DNA of 39,308 nt from Komagataeibacter intermedius TF2 (GTDB lineage Bacteria; Pseudomonadota; Alphaproteobacteria; Acetobacterales; Acetobacteraceae): positions 1-39,308 of the forward strand of contig NZ_BANF01000015.1 of assembly GCF_000964425.1 (NCBI RefSeq), read 5' to 3'. Positions 31,672-39,205 of the stretch are shown here, piece after piece. Positions within the stretch are counted from its first letter, which is position 1; each line of letters opens with the position of its first letter. A program made the position numbers and the translations under genes. The notes beneath the pieces were generated by a model that did no database searches, was not told where the DNA came from, and was given only the letters and a program-made list of their open reading frames with translations.

Positions 31672-32299
31672 CCTAAAATTTCTCCAACATGGTCGTCATT
31701 TATTGCTTTACCACGTTATCACCTTTTTTAAATTAAATGCTATATGGAAAATGAACTTTTTACCGAGACATTTTGAGGACCATTATCAGTTTGTAAATTA
31801 TTCAAACCACGCATGGAACAATCATTATCGGTCCTGTATCAAGACGCGCGAAGGGATATTGGCATCATGACCTGATTTCGCGGTTTTTTATCACCACATG
31901 GCGTCGGCTTTTCCCACCATCGCCATGCATGCGCACACGAACCCGGCTGATGTCGCCGCCTGTGTCCATGATGCGGAACCCGCCACTTCGTGGGCGCGGA
32001 ACGGCATGCTGCCGGATGACGCGGCCCGCCATTGGAAATAACCACCTGTGCTTTGGGAACCTCGCCCGCGCCCTGAATGGTGACCGTGGGGCCATGCCCC
32101 CGCGCTGACGCCCCCTGTCCGTTCCGCGTCCCGCCATGGCGCGCGGAACCGGCAAGGGGCCATGCCCGGCCATACGCGCCGCGCCCCTGAACCGTGCAAC
32201 CCGGCCCCTGTATGGCGCATCCCGCCATGGCCGCCCCCTGCCGCCGCCACCGCAGTCCTGCATGGCGGCTTTTTTCGTTTTTTCAAGGAAATGAAATTC
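31672..32299. other. Gap between Hint gene and capsid, with AT-rich promoter-like DNA and a possible gene remnant
   Basis: From 31672 to about 31860 the DNA is AT-rich and probably contains the leftward Hint promoter. From about 31865 to 32100 the minus strand reads, in two frames, GHGPTVTIQGAGEVPKAQVV and then RIMDTGGDISRVRVRMHGDG. It could be the frameshifted 3' end of a lost gene. From 32243 a terminator-like hairpin precedes the capsid gene. Confidence 0.35.
32243..32275 (+). terminator. Terminator-like hairpin before the capsid gene
   Basis: GCCGCCA (32243-32249) pairs with TGGCGGC (32263-32269) and is followed by six T. It sits 25 bases before the capsid ATG, so it could end upstream transcripts or attenuate capsid expression. 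Confidence 0.5.
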
Positions 32300-33652
32300 A
32301 TGGCCATCGCCAATTTCCCCGCCTCCCTGCAGCCGGTCATTCAGCAGGGGTTCCTGTCGCGCGCGTTTCAGGACGCGCTGCAGTCGCGGCTGGGCTTCCG
32401 CTCGATCGCGGACCAGATGGAATTTCCCGCCCGCATCGGGCAGACCATTACCGACACCCGCGCGGGCCTGCTGCCGCCCGCGACCACGCCGCTCAACCCC
32501 ACCGCCAACACCAGCTTCGACAACGGCATGACGCCCGCCGAATGGTCGGTCGAACAGTACACCCTGACCATCAACCAGTACGGCAACACCATGGACCTCA
32601 ACCAGGTGACGGAAGGCGTTGGCATCGCCAACCAGTTCCTGGCCAATGCCTCGCGCCTTGGCATCAATGCGCGGCAGACGCTGGACCGCCTTGCGCGCAA
32701 TGCGCTGTTTGGCGGGGCGCAGAACGGGGTGGGCGGCTACCTTGGCGGCAATACGCGCGTCACCGCCACGCTGGGGGCTGCTGGCAGCACGGTTGCGGTG
32801 GATGACATCCGCGGGTTCCAGAACATCCTGTCTGACGAAGGGCAGGTGGTGTCCGTTGGCGCGTCGGCCGGCATGACCGTCACCATCGGGGCCGGGTCGT
32901 ACACGCTGGTGGGCACGACGGCGGACGCCACCAATACCTCCACCGCGCCGGACGGGGTTTCGGGCACGCTGACGTTCTCGGCTTCCGTCAAGGTGGCGGA
33001 TGGCACGGCAGGCAACGCGGTCATCGCCGCCACGGCCCCGCTGGTGCTGCGGCCCAACGCGCGCGCCACCACGGCGGCGCTGGCGGCGGGCGACCTGCTG
33101 ACGGTGCAGTCGATCCTTGGCGCGCTGGCTACCCTGCGTGACAACAACGTGCCCACGCCCGATGGCGGGGTGTACCACTGCTATCTGGACAATGCGCAGC
33201 TTCTGGGCCTGTTCCGTGATGAGGATTTCAAACTGCTGTATCGCGGACAGTACGGGTCCGACACGTACCAGACCGGCCAGATATTCGACCTGCTGGGCGT
33301 GCGCTTCATCCCCACGACCGAGGCCCCGCAGCAGTCGTCCCTTGGCGCGGGCAACATCCACCGCGCCATCATCTGCGGGCAGGGCGCGCTGATCGAGGGC
33401 GATTACGCCAATATCGGCACCCATTACGCCCCGCTGCTGGATGGTGGCGAACTGACCGATGTGGACGGCGTGTGCATGATCACCCGCCCGGCACTGGACC
33501 GTCTGGCGCAGATCATCGCGCAGTCGTGGTCGTGGATTGGCGGTTTCGCCCTGCCTACCGACCTGACCGCCGATACCTCGGTCATTCCCACCGCCACCAA
33601 CAGCTACCTCAAGCGCGGGGTGGTGATCGAAAGCCTTGGCGCGGGGGCATAA
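32300..33652 (+). CDS. Major capsid protein
   Basis: I chose ATG 32300 because AAGGAA lies nine bases upstream; the in-frame ATG at 32291 touches that site. The 450-residue protein opens MAIANFPASLQPVIQQGFLS and contains MTPAEWSVEQYTLTINQYGNTMDL and NQFLANASRLGINARQTLDRLARNALF. The N-terminal arm and long spine-helix style of these parts fit large phage coat proteins. Residues about 190-290 (VTIGAGSYTLVGTTADATN and following) look like an inserted beta-rich domain. The C-terminal segment (GQYGSDTYQTGQIFDLLGVRFIPT) is the P-domain-like part. The role is assigned by size, composition and order between portal and tail genes. Confidence 0.82.
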   Translation: MAIANFPASLQPVIQQGFLSRAFQDALQSRLGFRSIADQMEFPARIGQTITDTRAGLLPPATTPLNPTANTSFDNGMTPAEWSVEQYTLTINQYGNTMDLNQVTEGVGIANQFLANASRLGINARQTLDRLARNALFGGAQNGVGGYLGGNTRVTATLGAAGSTVAVDDIRGFQNILSDEGQVVSVGASAGMTVTIGAGSYTLVGTTADATNTSTAPDGVSGTLTFSASVKVADGTAGNAVIAATAPLVLRPNARATTAALAAGDLLTVQSILGALATLRDNNVPTPDGGVYHCYLDNAQLLGLFRDEDFKLLYRGQYGSDTYQTGQIFDLLGVRFIPTTEAPQQSSLGAGNIHRAIICGQGALIEGDYANIGTHYAPLLDGGELTDVDGVCMITRPALDRLAQIIAQSWSWIGGFALPTDLTADTSVIPTATNSYLKRGVVIESLGAGA

Positions 33653-34115
33653 GGCCCCACCGGGCGGCGGCGCACCCGCCGCCCGTACAATGCACGATTC
33701 GGGGCACGATTCGGGGCACGATGCGGGGGCAGGGGCGGGACAGGCGCGACCCGCCACATTCCCCGCATCCGGCATGCTGGCGCGTGTCCCGCGGCATGGC
33801 GGATGGGGCCGGCGCCAGCCACCGGACCGACCGGCCCACCCGCATGAACACCATGACAGCGGGCCACGTCGCCCTCAGTGGATGACACCGTGGCGCATGG
33901 GATGAATGCCCGGCACGCGGCCCCGAATGGTGACGCAGGCACGATGGCGGCCAGTGCCGACAGGCACATGCCCGGCAGGATACGGTTGGAACAGCGGGGC
34001 ATTTCTCCGGTAACGGCCCCGACAGGCATCCACGCAGGCAGACACGCCACACCACGCCCCATGTCATGGTCCGGCATGCGGGGCGGAACATGCACAGGAG
34101 GCGGCAGCAGCAGGC
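33653..34115. other. Gap after capsid, hairpin and tandem repeat
   Basis: No convincing gene in 460 bases. A perfect ten-base hairpin (CGGGCGGCGG, 33661-33670, with 33676-33685) follows the capsid stop, then three 12-base units, CACGATTCGGGG twice and a third differing by one base (33693-33728). The rest is GC-rich and unremarkable. Confidence 0.5.
33661..33685 (+). terminator. GC-rich hairpin after capsid
   Basis: A ten-base perfect stem with a five-base loop begins nine bases after the capsid stop codon. Without T-run it is more likely an mRNA stabiliser or partial terminator that keeps capsid expression high. Confidence 0.5.
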
Positions 34116-34631
34116 ATGACCGATACAGAAACGACGACGGCGGCCAGCGGGGCCGCCGTGAATACCAGTGACGCGGCAGGACCGGACCCATCCAGCCCCG
34201 CCACCCCGGCGGGCACGGTCCCGGCGGCTCCGCCCACCGCGGCCACGGTCGCGGATACGCCGCTGATGGATGACGAACTGGCGCAGGCGCGGCGTTACAT
34301 GGGCTATCCCGCCATGGGCAGCCAGGACAGCGGCATGCAGTCGTGGCGGTTTTTCCGGGTGTACGGCTTCAACGAATGGCGGCTGCGCAACCTTGCCCCC
34401 GCCGAATGCGCGCAGGCGCGGGCGTTCATCATGCAGTGCCAGATGCTGGAAGACGCAATCATGGCCGCCACCGCCAACCTGGACACCGACCGCGCGGCGG
34501 TATGGACGCGCAACCGTACCGAGGTCACGGACCGTTTCACGCTGTACACGCGCTGGCGGGTGCAGCTGTGCAATTTCCTTGGCATTCCGCCGGGGCCGGG
34601 CCTGCGTGGCATGGGGGAGATCGTGATCTGA
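34116..34631 (+). CDS. Phage structural protein, probably connector region
   Basis: The 171-residue product has a Thr/Ala/Pro-rich N-terminal 50 residues followed by an ordered part: DDELAQARRYMGYPAMG, MQSWRFFRVYGFNEWRLRNLAPAECAQARAFI, then helices MLEDAIMAATANLD and VTDRFTLYTRWRVQLCNFLGIPPGPG. AGGAGG is present but 14 bases before the ATG. Its stop overlaps the next start by one base (TGATG), so the two are coupled. I do not recognise a family by name; position after capsid suggests a head completion or connector protein. Confidence 0.65.
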   Translation: MTDTETTTAASGAAVNTSDAAGPDPSSPATPAGTVPAAPPTAATVADTPLMDDELAQARRYMGYPAMGSQDSGMQSWRFFRVYGFNEWRLRNLAPAECAQARAFIMQCQMLEDAIMAATANLDTDRAAVWTRNRTEVTDRFTLYTRWRVQLCNFLGIPPGPGLRGMGEIVI

Positions 34632-35281
34632 TGGACCAGCCAGCCCTGTGCCGCCTTGCCGCGCGCGGTTTCACCCGTGCGGCGGCCCGCGTGGGGGTGC
34701 TGGCGACACAGTATCGCCCCACCACCGCCACCAGTCCATGCGCCACGGCCCATGCGCGGGTCATGGCGGCGTTCAGCAACGACCGGGCCTTCGGCTTTGC
34801 CGGACCTGCCCTGTGGGACGTGCCCTTCGTCTATGCGCTGATGGATACGACGGATGTGCAGGCGGGCGACATCCTGACCTGCGCGGGGGAAACATATTTT
34901 ATCGCCCGCGCCGAACCCTTCCGGCCGCCCTTGTGCGTGCTGTGCAATGCGGTAGTGGACATCACCACGACCGTGGCGCAGGCGGCGGACGTGGCGGACC
35001 CCGGTGGTTACGGCACATCGGGCGACGCCACCACGCAGGTGGCCTGCGCCACCGGGTGGCCCGCCATGATCCGTGCGGGCGGCGGGGCGGGCGTGCCCGG
35101 TCCAGCGCAGCCCGGCGCGATCCACGCGGGCGGGTTCGAGATGTTCCTGCCCGTCATGCCCGGCGTCAGCGTGCAGCCCGCCATGTGGGCCCGCGATGCG
35201 AACGGCCCGCGCTACACCATTGGCGGCGCGCGGGCGGGACCATGGGGCACGCGCTGCCTGCTGGGCCAGCAGCAGGTCTGA
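34631..35281 (+). CDS. Phage structural protein, function unknown
   Basis: The ATG lies in the previous gene's stop (TGATG); the longer frame start at 34343 is a shadow of that gene. The 216-residue product is beta-strand and small-residue rich: VGVLATQYRPTTATSP, VYALMDTTDVQAGDILTCAGETYFIARAEPF, and a late MFLPVMPGVSVQPAMWARD. The DILTCAGETYFI pattern resembles phage head-tail joining or completion proteins. Role is inferred from location only. Confidence 0.6.
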   Translation: MDQPALCRLAARGFTRAAARVGVLATQYRPTTATSPCATAHARVMAAFSNDRAFGFAGPALWDVPFVYALMDTTDVQAGDILTCAGETYFIARAEPFRPPLCVLCNAVVDITTTVAQAADVADPGGYGTSGDATTQVACATGWPAMIRAGGGAGVPGPAQPGAIHAGGFEMFLPVMPGVSVQPAMWARDANGPRYTIGGARAGPWGTRCLLGQQQV

Positions 35282-35411
35282 CCGCTGCCGAACCGGCCAT
35301 GCCGCCGCCGGCCCCGCCATCACTACAGACCAATGCGCAATATGGCACGGCGCATGCCGTTCCATGCACACCAGCTTGTCCCCCGCCACCGGGCGCAGGA
35401 GCCGATATGAC

Positions 35412-36281
35412 ATGGCCGATATTTCCACCATCTCCACCACCATCGCGGCCGCCCTGGCCACGGCCCTGTGCCCCGATGGCGCGGCGCAGGCGGTCGCGAC
35501 CGGGCGGCCGCTGGTTATCCGCCGTGGCAACCTGACGCAGGCCGACCTGGGCGATGCGGCGCGGACATTGCAGCAGGGCTGCGACTTCATCACCATTGCC
35601 GACAGCGCCGAAAGCTGGGTGCGGGTGGACGAACCGCTGGGTCGCCCGTGGCGCATGGACGCCACGCAGCCCGCCACCGTGCACATGGCGATCAGCGGCG
35701 GCACCGCCACCGTGACGGTGGATGCAGGGGCCACGCCCGGCGGCACGGTGGGGCTGCGCGTGACCGGCCTGCCCGGTGTCACGGGCGATGCGTGCAGCCT
35801 GCATGTCGCGACCGCGGGGGATACGGCGGCCACCATCGCCGCCATCATTGCCGCCGCCCTGCCCGGTGCCATCGCCAGCGGGGCGGACATCACGCTGCCC
35901 GCTACGACCACGGCGCAGGCCATCAACGCCGGCACGCTGGCCGCCCGCTGTGTCGCGCGCAGGCAGCAGCAGGTGTTCATCATCACCGCATGGTCGGCAA
36001 CGCCTGCCGCGCGTGACGCGCTGGGCTGCGCCATTGCGGACGCGCTGGCGCTGACCGACTGGCTGACGGATGAAAACGGATCAACCTTCCGGATCGAGGC
36101 CCGCGCCACCACCAATGACGACACCGCCATGAACCGGGGCGTGTTTTCCCGTCCCACGCGCTTCCTTGTCACTTACGACACCGACCTGACCCGCGTGGTC
36201 CCGGCCATGCTGGCCGGTGGCACGGGGATCGGGCCCGACGTGGTGCGGGGAGACGTGCTGGTGGGTACGCCCGCGCCATGA
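35412..36281 (+). CDS. Phage structural protein, tail-completion candidate
   Basis: I chose ATG 35412 (289 residues), with AGGAG eleven bases upstream. The N-terminal half holds FITIADSAESWVRVDEP and an Ala/Gly/Thr-rich stretch; the second half holds QQVFIITAWSATPAARDALGCAIADALALTDWLT, then EARATTNDDTAMNRGVFSRPTRFLVTYDTD. This end fits a tail-terminator or minor tail type role just before the sheath. I cannot name a family. It lies 130 bases after the previous gene, and a hairpin follows its stop. Confidence 0.6.
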   Translation: MADISTISTTIAAALATALCPDGAAQAVATGRPLVIRRGNLTQADLGDAARTLQQGCDFITIADSAESWVRVDEPLGRPWRMDATQPATVHMAISGGTATVTVDAGATPGGTVGLRVTGLPGVTGDACSLHVATAGDTAATIAAIIAAALPGAIASGADITLPATTTAQAINAGTLAARCVARRQQQVFIITAWSATPAARDALGCAIADALALTDWLTDENGSTFRIEARATTNDDTAMNRGVFSRPTRFLVTYDTDLTRVVPAMLAGGTGIGPDVVRGDVLVGTPAP

Positions 36282-36289
36282 CGGCCGCC

Positions 36290-36311
36290 GCACGGATGCA
36301 GCCATCCGTGC
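36290..36311 (+). repeat. Perfect stem-loop between tail genes
   Basis: GCACGGATG (36290-36298) and CATCCGTGC (36303-36311) enclose four bases, just after the preceding stop. No T-run. It may be an RNA processing or stabilising structure. Confidence 0.5.
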
Positions 36312-36480
36312 CGGCCTTCCGTAACGCCCCGCCTGCCGGGGGCCGGCCATGCGGGCTGGAACCGGCGGGGCGCGCGTTCCGCGTGGCGAGGGACCGCGGG
36401 TGCACCCACCTTCGGCCCCTCGCCGCATATCCCCCGTCTTTTCACGCGGCCATGCCGCGCAACAGGGAAATACACAGACA

Positions 36481-37968
36481 ATGACCATTTACCAGTCCGG
36501 GCAGCTCAACACCAACAGCCTGACCGTGCCCGACCTGTACGTGCAGGTCCAGCGCCCGCAGACGCTGGCGCTGAACGGCGTGCCGTCGGGGCGGATCGGC
36601 GTGGTCGGCACCGCCGCATGGGGGCCGGTGGGCATGCCGGTCATCGTGGGGGCGATGGGGGACTGCCTGTCCGCTTTTGGCCCCAAGCAGGCGCTGGCGA
36701 CCGACATCGGCACGGCGGTCAACATCGCGCTGGTGCAGGGGGCGGCGGATTTCCGCTGCGTGCGCGTGACCGACGGCACGGACGCCGCCGCCACCGGCAC
36801 GCTGGATGGCGTCAGCCTGACCGCCATCCATACCGGCAGCGCGGGCAACGCCATTGTCGCCACCGTGACGCAGGACATGATCATCACCACCAGCTATACC
36901 CTGACCATCACCCACGCGGTGCTGGGCAGCCGGACCTATCGCGGCGCCACGTGGTCCGCGCTGGCGGCGGCAATGGCGGCGGACGGCACGGCGCTGGTGC
37001 GCGCGGCCCTGCCCAGCACGGTCCCGGCGCTGGCGGCGGGCACGGTGACGCTGGCGGGGGGCGCTGATGGCGGCGTGCCGGGCACGGCGGCCTTCACCGG
37101 CACGGATGGCGTGGCGCGGACCGGCATGTACGCCCTGCGTGGACAGGGCTGCGCGCTGGGGCTGCTGCATGGTGTCAGCGACAGCACGTCATGGACCACG
37201 CAGGCGGCCTTTGGCCTGGGTGAAGGGATGTACATGATCGCCTGCGGCCCGGCGGGCGACACCATTGCCAGCGCGGCGGCGCAGAAGGCTGCGGCAGGCG
37301 TGGACAGCTACGCCGTCAAGCTGCTGTTCGGTGACTGGCTGTGGTGGGATGACGACACCAATGGCGACATGCTGGTGTCCCCGCAGGCCTTTGCCGCCGG
37401 TATCCTGGGCGGCCTCTCGCCCGAGCAGTCGAGCCTGAATAAGGAACTGTCGGGCGTGATCGGCAGCCAGAAGGCGGGACTGGTGTCCAGCGGGCAGGCC
37501 GCAACCTATTCCACGGCCGAGCTTTCGGCCCTGTTCGGCGCGGGGATCGACGTGATCTGCAACCCCGCGCCCGGCGGCAGCTACTGGGCGGTGCGCGGCG
37601 GGATCAACACCAGTTCCGATGCGGATACGGATGATGACAGCTATACCCGCCTGACCAACTACATTGCCGAAACCGTCAATGCGGGCATGGGCGCGTTCGT
37701 GGGCGCGGTGATCAGCCCCACGCTGTTTGGCGACATCCGCGCCGTGCTGCTGGGCACGCTGTCCAACATGGTGGGCAGCGGCATACTGGGGGCGACCACG
37801 GATTACGCGGTGGTGTGCGACACGACCAACAACCCGCAATCCGCCACGGCGCTGGGCTATGTGCGCGCGGATGTGCAGGTGCGGTACCAGGGCATCAACC
37901 GCTTCTTTGTCGTCAACCTGCAGGGCGGGGCGAGTGTAACGGTCAGCACCGGCACGCCCGCCGCCTGA
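36481..37968 (+). CDS. Tail sheath protein (contractile tail)
   Basis: I chose ATG 36481 (495 residues); the frame opens at 36349 with an atypical extension. Sheath features include an N-terminal RPQTLALNGVPSGRIGVVGTAAWGPVG, a Gly/Ala/Thr-rich variable middle, an acidic WLWWDDDTNGDMLVSPQAFAAGILGGLSPEQSSLNKELSGV, and the C-terminal sheath domain ATALGYVRADVQVRYQGINRFFVVNLQGG. The sheath polymer surrounds the tube and contracts to drive it through the envelope, which makes the phage a myovirus type. A terminator-like hairpin lies after the gene, before the tube gene. Confidence 0.88.
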   Translation: MTIYQSGQLNTNSLTVPDLYVQVQRPQTLALNGVPSGRIGVVGTAAWGPVGMPVIVGAMGDCLSAFGPKQALATDIGTAVNIALVQGAADFRCVRVTDGTDAAATGTLDGVSLTAIHTGSAGNAIVATVTQDMIITTSYTLTITHAVLGSRTYRGATWSALAAAMAADGTALVRAALPSTVPALAAGTVTLAGGADGGVPGTAAFTGTDGVARTGMYALRGQGCALGLLHGVSDSTSWTTQAAFGLGEGMYMIACGPAGDTIASAAAQKAAAGVDSYAVKLLFGDWLWWDDDTNGDMLVSPQAFAAGILGGLSPEQSSLNKELSGVIGSQKAGLVSSGQAATYSTAELSALFGAGIDVICNPAPGGSYWAVRGGINTSSDADTDDDSYTRLTNYIAETVNAGMGAFVGAVISPTLFGDIRAVLLGTLSNMVGSGILGATTDYAVVCDTTNNPQSATALGYVRADVQVRYQGINRFFVVNLQGGASVTVSTGTPAA

Positions 37969-38168
37969 TGGCGTTACGTCGCGCGGCGGTTTTCTTCCGG
38001 CACGACGCGGCCGCAGAGGTCTTTTCTTTCCTCATGCGTCAGCTTTTCCGGGTGACCCGGCCCACGCGCGGCAATGGCGGCGGGATTTTCCGTCGGTGGT
38101 TTACGCCCCCCGCGCATGACCCGCGCCGCCAGACGAAAGAACGCATGACACCCGTACACGACAATAAC

Positions 38169-38195
38169 GGGCCACCCGCGCGGTGGCCCTTTTTT
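38169..38195 (+). terminator. Rho-independent terminator between sheath and tube genes
   Basis: GGGCCACC (38169-38176) and GGTGGCCC (38182-38189) form a perfect stem with a five-base loop followed by six T. It ends 13 bases before the tube ATG. It is a well-formed intrinsic terminator inside an otherwise continuous late operon, probably partial. Confidence 0.75.
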
Positions 38196-38208
38196 CATGG
38201 AGCGACAC

Positions 38209-38640
38209 ATGTCCGCCAAACCCTTCAATATCGGTCGCGACTGCCGCGTGGTGCTGGTCTATGACGGCAGCCGCGTGGATCTGCCCACCGTGACCAGCTT
38301 CACCGCGCAGCAGCGCACGCACCAGCTGACATCCAACCCGCTGAACGACATGCCCATGTTCTATGACGTGCCGGGCGGCTGGGGCGGGCAGTTTAGCGTC
38401 CAGCGCGACGGCGCGGGGGCGGATGACCTGTTCGCCGCCATCGAAAGCGGCTTCTGGTCGGCGGGCACGGTGGTGCTGGGCAGCATCTACCAGTACGTGA
38501 CGGAATGCGACGGGTCGCTCAGCACGTACGAATTCGTGGGCGCGTCGCTGCAACTGTCCGATGCGGGGCATTACCAGTCCGAAATGCTGGTCAACCAGAC
38601 GATTACCTTCACCGCGCGGGCGCGCAACCGCATTTCCTGA
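38209..38640 (+). CDS. Tail tube protein
   Basis: The 143-residue product starts at ATG 38209, with GGAG six bases upstream; an earlier in-frame ATG at 38197 lies against the terminator. The sequence (RVVLVYDGSRVDLPTVTSFTAQQ, LTSNPLNDMPMFYDVPGGWGGQFSVQRDGAG, IYQYVTECDGSLSTYEFVGASLQL) is beta-rich, and GWGGQFSV and the terminal QTITFTARARNRIS match short tube proteins. It forms the inner tube surrounded by sheath. It is flanked by two hairpins. Confidence 0.8.
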   Translation: MSAKPFNIGRDCRVVLVYDGSRVDLPTVTSFTAQQRTHQLTSNPLNDMPMFYDVPGGWGGQFSVQRDGAGADDLFAAIESGFWSAGTVVLGSIYQYVTECDGSLSTYEFVGASLQLSDAGHYQSEMLVNQTITFTARARNRIS

Positions 38641-38665
38641 AACAGCCCGTTGATGAAACAGGGTC

Positions 38666-38701
38666 CAGTGTGCCGCCTTTTTCCACAAGGGCGGCACACT
38701 G
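38666..38701 (+). repeat. 12-bp perfect stem-loop downstream of the tube gene
   Basis: CAGTGTGCCGCC (38666-38677) and its complement (38690-38701) enclose a loop containing TTTTT, ending 19 bases before the chaperone ATG. As no T-run follows the stem, it may act on mRNA stability, not termination. Confidence 0.55.
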
Positions 38702-38720
38702 ACAGCCGGAGACACATGGC

Positions 38721-39032
38721 ATGAGCGAACACACCATAAAAACCAGCGATGGCCGGACCATCACCTATCGTGAACGCGGGCCGGGGGATGTGCTGGCGCT
38801 GCTGGAATTCGGCCCCGACAGCCCGTCACCCGCATGGGTGGAATACGCGCTGATGGTCTGCAGCGTCGAGGCGATTGACGGCGTGCCCGCCATGCGCCCC
38901 AAAAGCCGCGTGCAGCTGGAACAGCTGGCCAACCAGATTGGCAATACCGGCATCACCGCCCTGTCGGACGCGCTGTTTGGCGCGGATGGGGCGGACATTG
39001 CGGCAGCGGAAAGCACCGCCGCAAAAAACTGA
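38721..39032 (+). CDS. Tail assembly chaperone, short (in-frame) product
   Basis: The 103-residue product opens MSEHTIKTSDGRTITYRERGPGDVLALLEFG and continues with a helical KSRVQLEQLANQIGNTGITALSDALFG. Position between tube and the next tail gene matches the gpG-type tail assembly chaperone. The last codons GCA-AAA-AAC before TGA form the slippery site. The short form ends here. Together with the frameshifted form it would coat the tape measure protein during tail assembly. Confidence 0.75.
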   Translation: MSEHTIKTSDGRTITYRERGPGDVLALLEFGPDSPSPAWVEYALMVCSVEAIDGVPAMRPKSRVQLEQLANQIGNTGITALSDALFGADGADIAAAESTAAKN

Positions 39033-39205
39033 GCCGGCACCCCGCCCTGATCGAGGTCGCGGCCCTGGTCGGGAACGGGGTGCCGTGGGATGTGGCCATG
39101 ACCATGCCGCGCGTGCGGCGCATGGCCTTTCTTGTCGCCTTTGGCGAACTGGCGGGCGGGCGATATGACTGGACCACGCAACAATGGGATTACCCCGATG
39201 GCTGA
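38721..39205 (+). CDS. Tail assembly chaperone, -1 frameshifted long product
   Basis: At A-AAA-AAC (39023-39029) a -1 shift lets ribosomes bypass the stop and read from 39029 in the other frame to TGA at 39203-39205. This adds 58 residues (LSRHPALIEVAALVGNG, then PWDVAMTMPRVRRMAFLVAFGELAGGRYDWTTQQW) for 161 in total. The extension has a G/C-rich third position and no own start, as expected of a GT-type protein. A stimulating stem follows. Confidence 0.75.
39023..39085 (+). promoter_or_regulatory. Programmed -1 frameshift signal
   Basis: Slippery heptamer AAAAAAC at 39023-39029 is followed by a five-base spacer containing the zero-frame stop, then a perfect ten-base stem: CGGCACCCCG (39035-39044) with CGGGGTGCCG (39076-39085). 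This is the full classical architecture of slippery site, short spacer and GC-rich stimulator. Confidence 0.8.

Noticed and set aside
31865-33775. 636-codon minus frame across the capsid gene
   Set aside because: Low-information Arg/Gly/Val text antisense to a capsid gene with a good ribosome site and phage context; only its last 40 codons are mentioned as a possible remnant.
34304-36172. 622-codon minus frame across three structural genes
   Set aside because: Antisense shadow; the rightward genes are coupled (TGATG) and fit the operon.
37974-38228. 84-codon minus frame between sheath and tube, ending with GRKPPTENPAAIAARG-type text
   Set aside because: Part looks protein-like, but it crosses a strong terminator, lacks a ribosome site and has no identifiable family.
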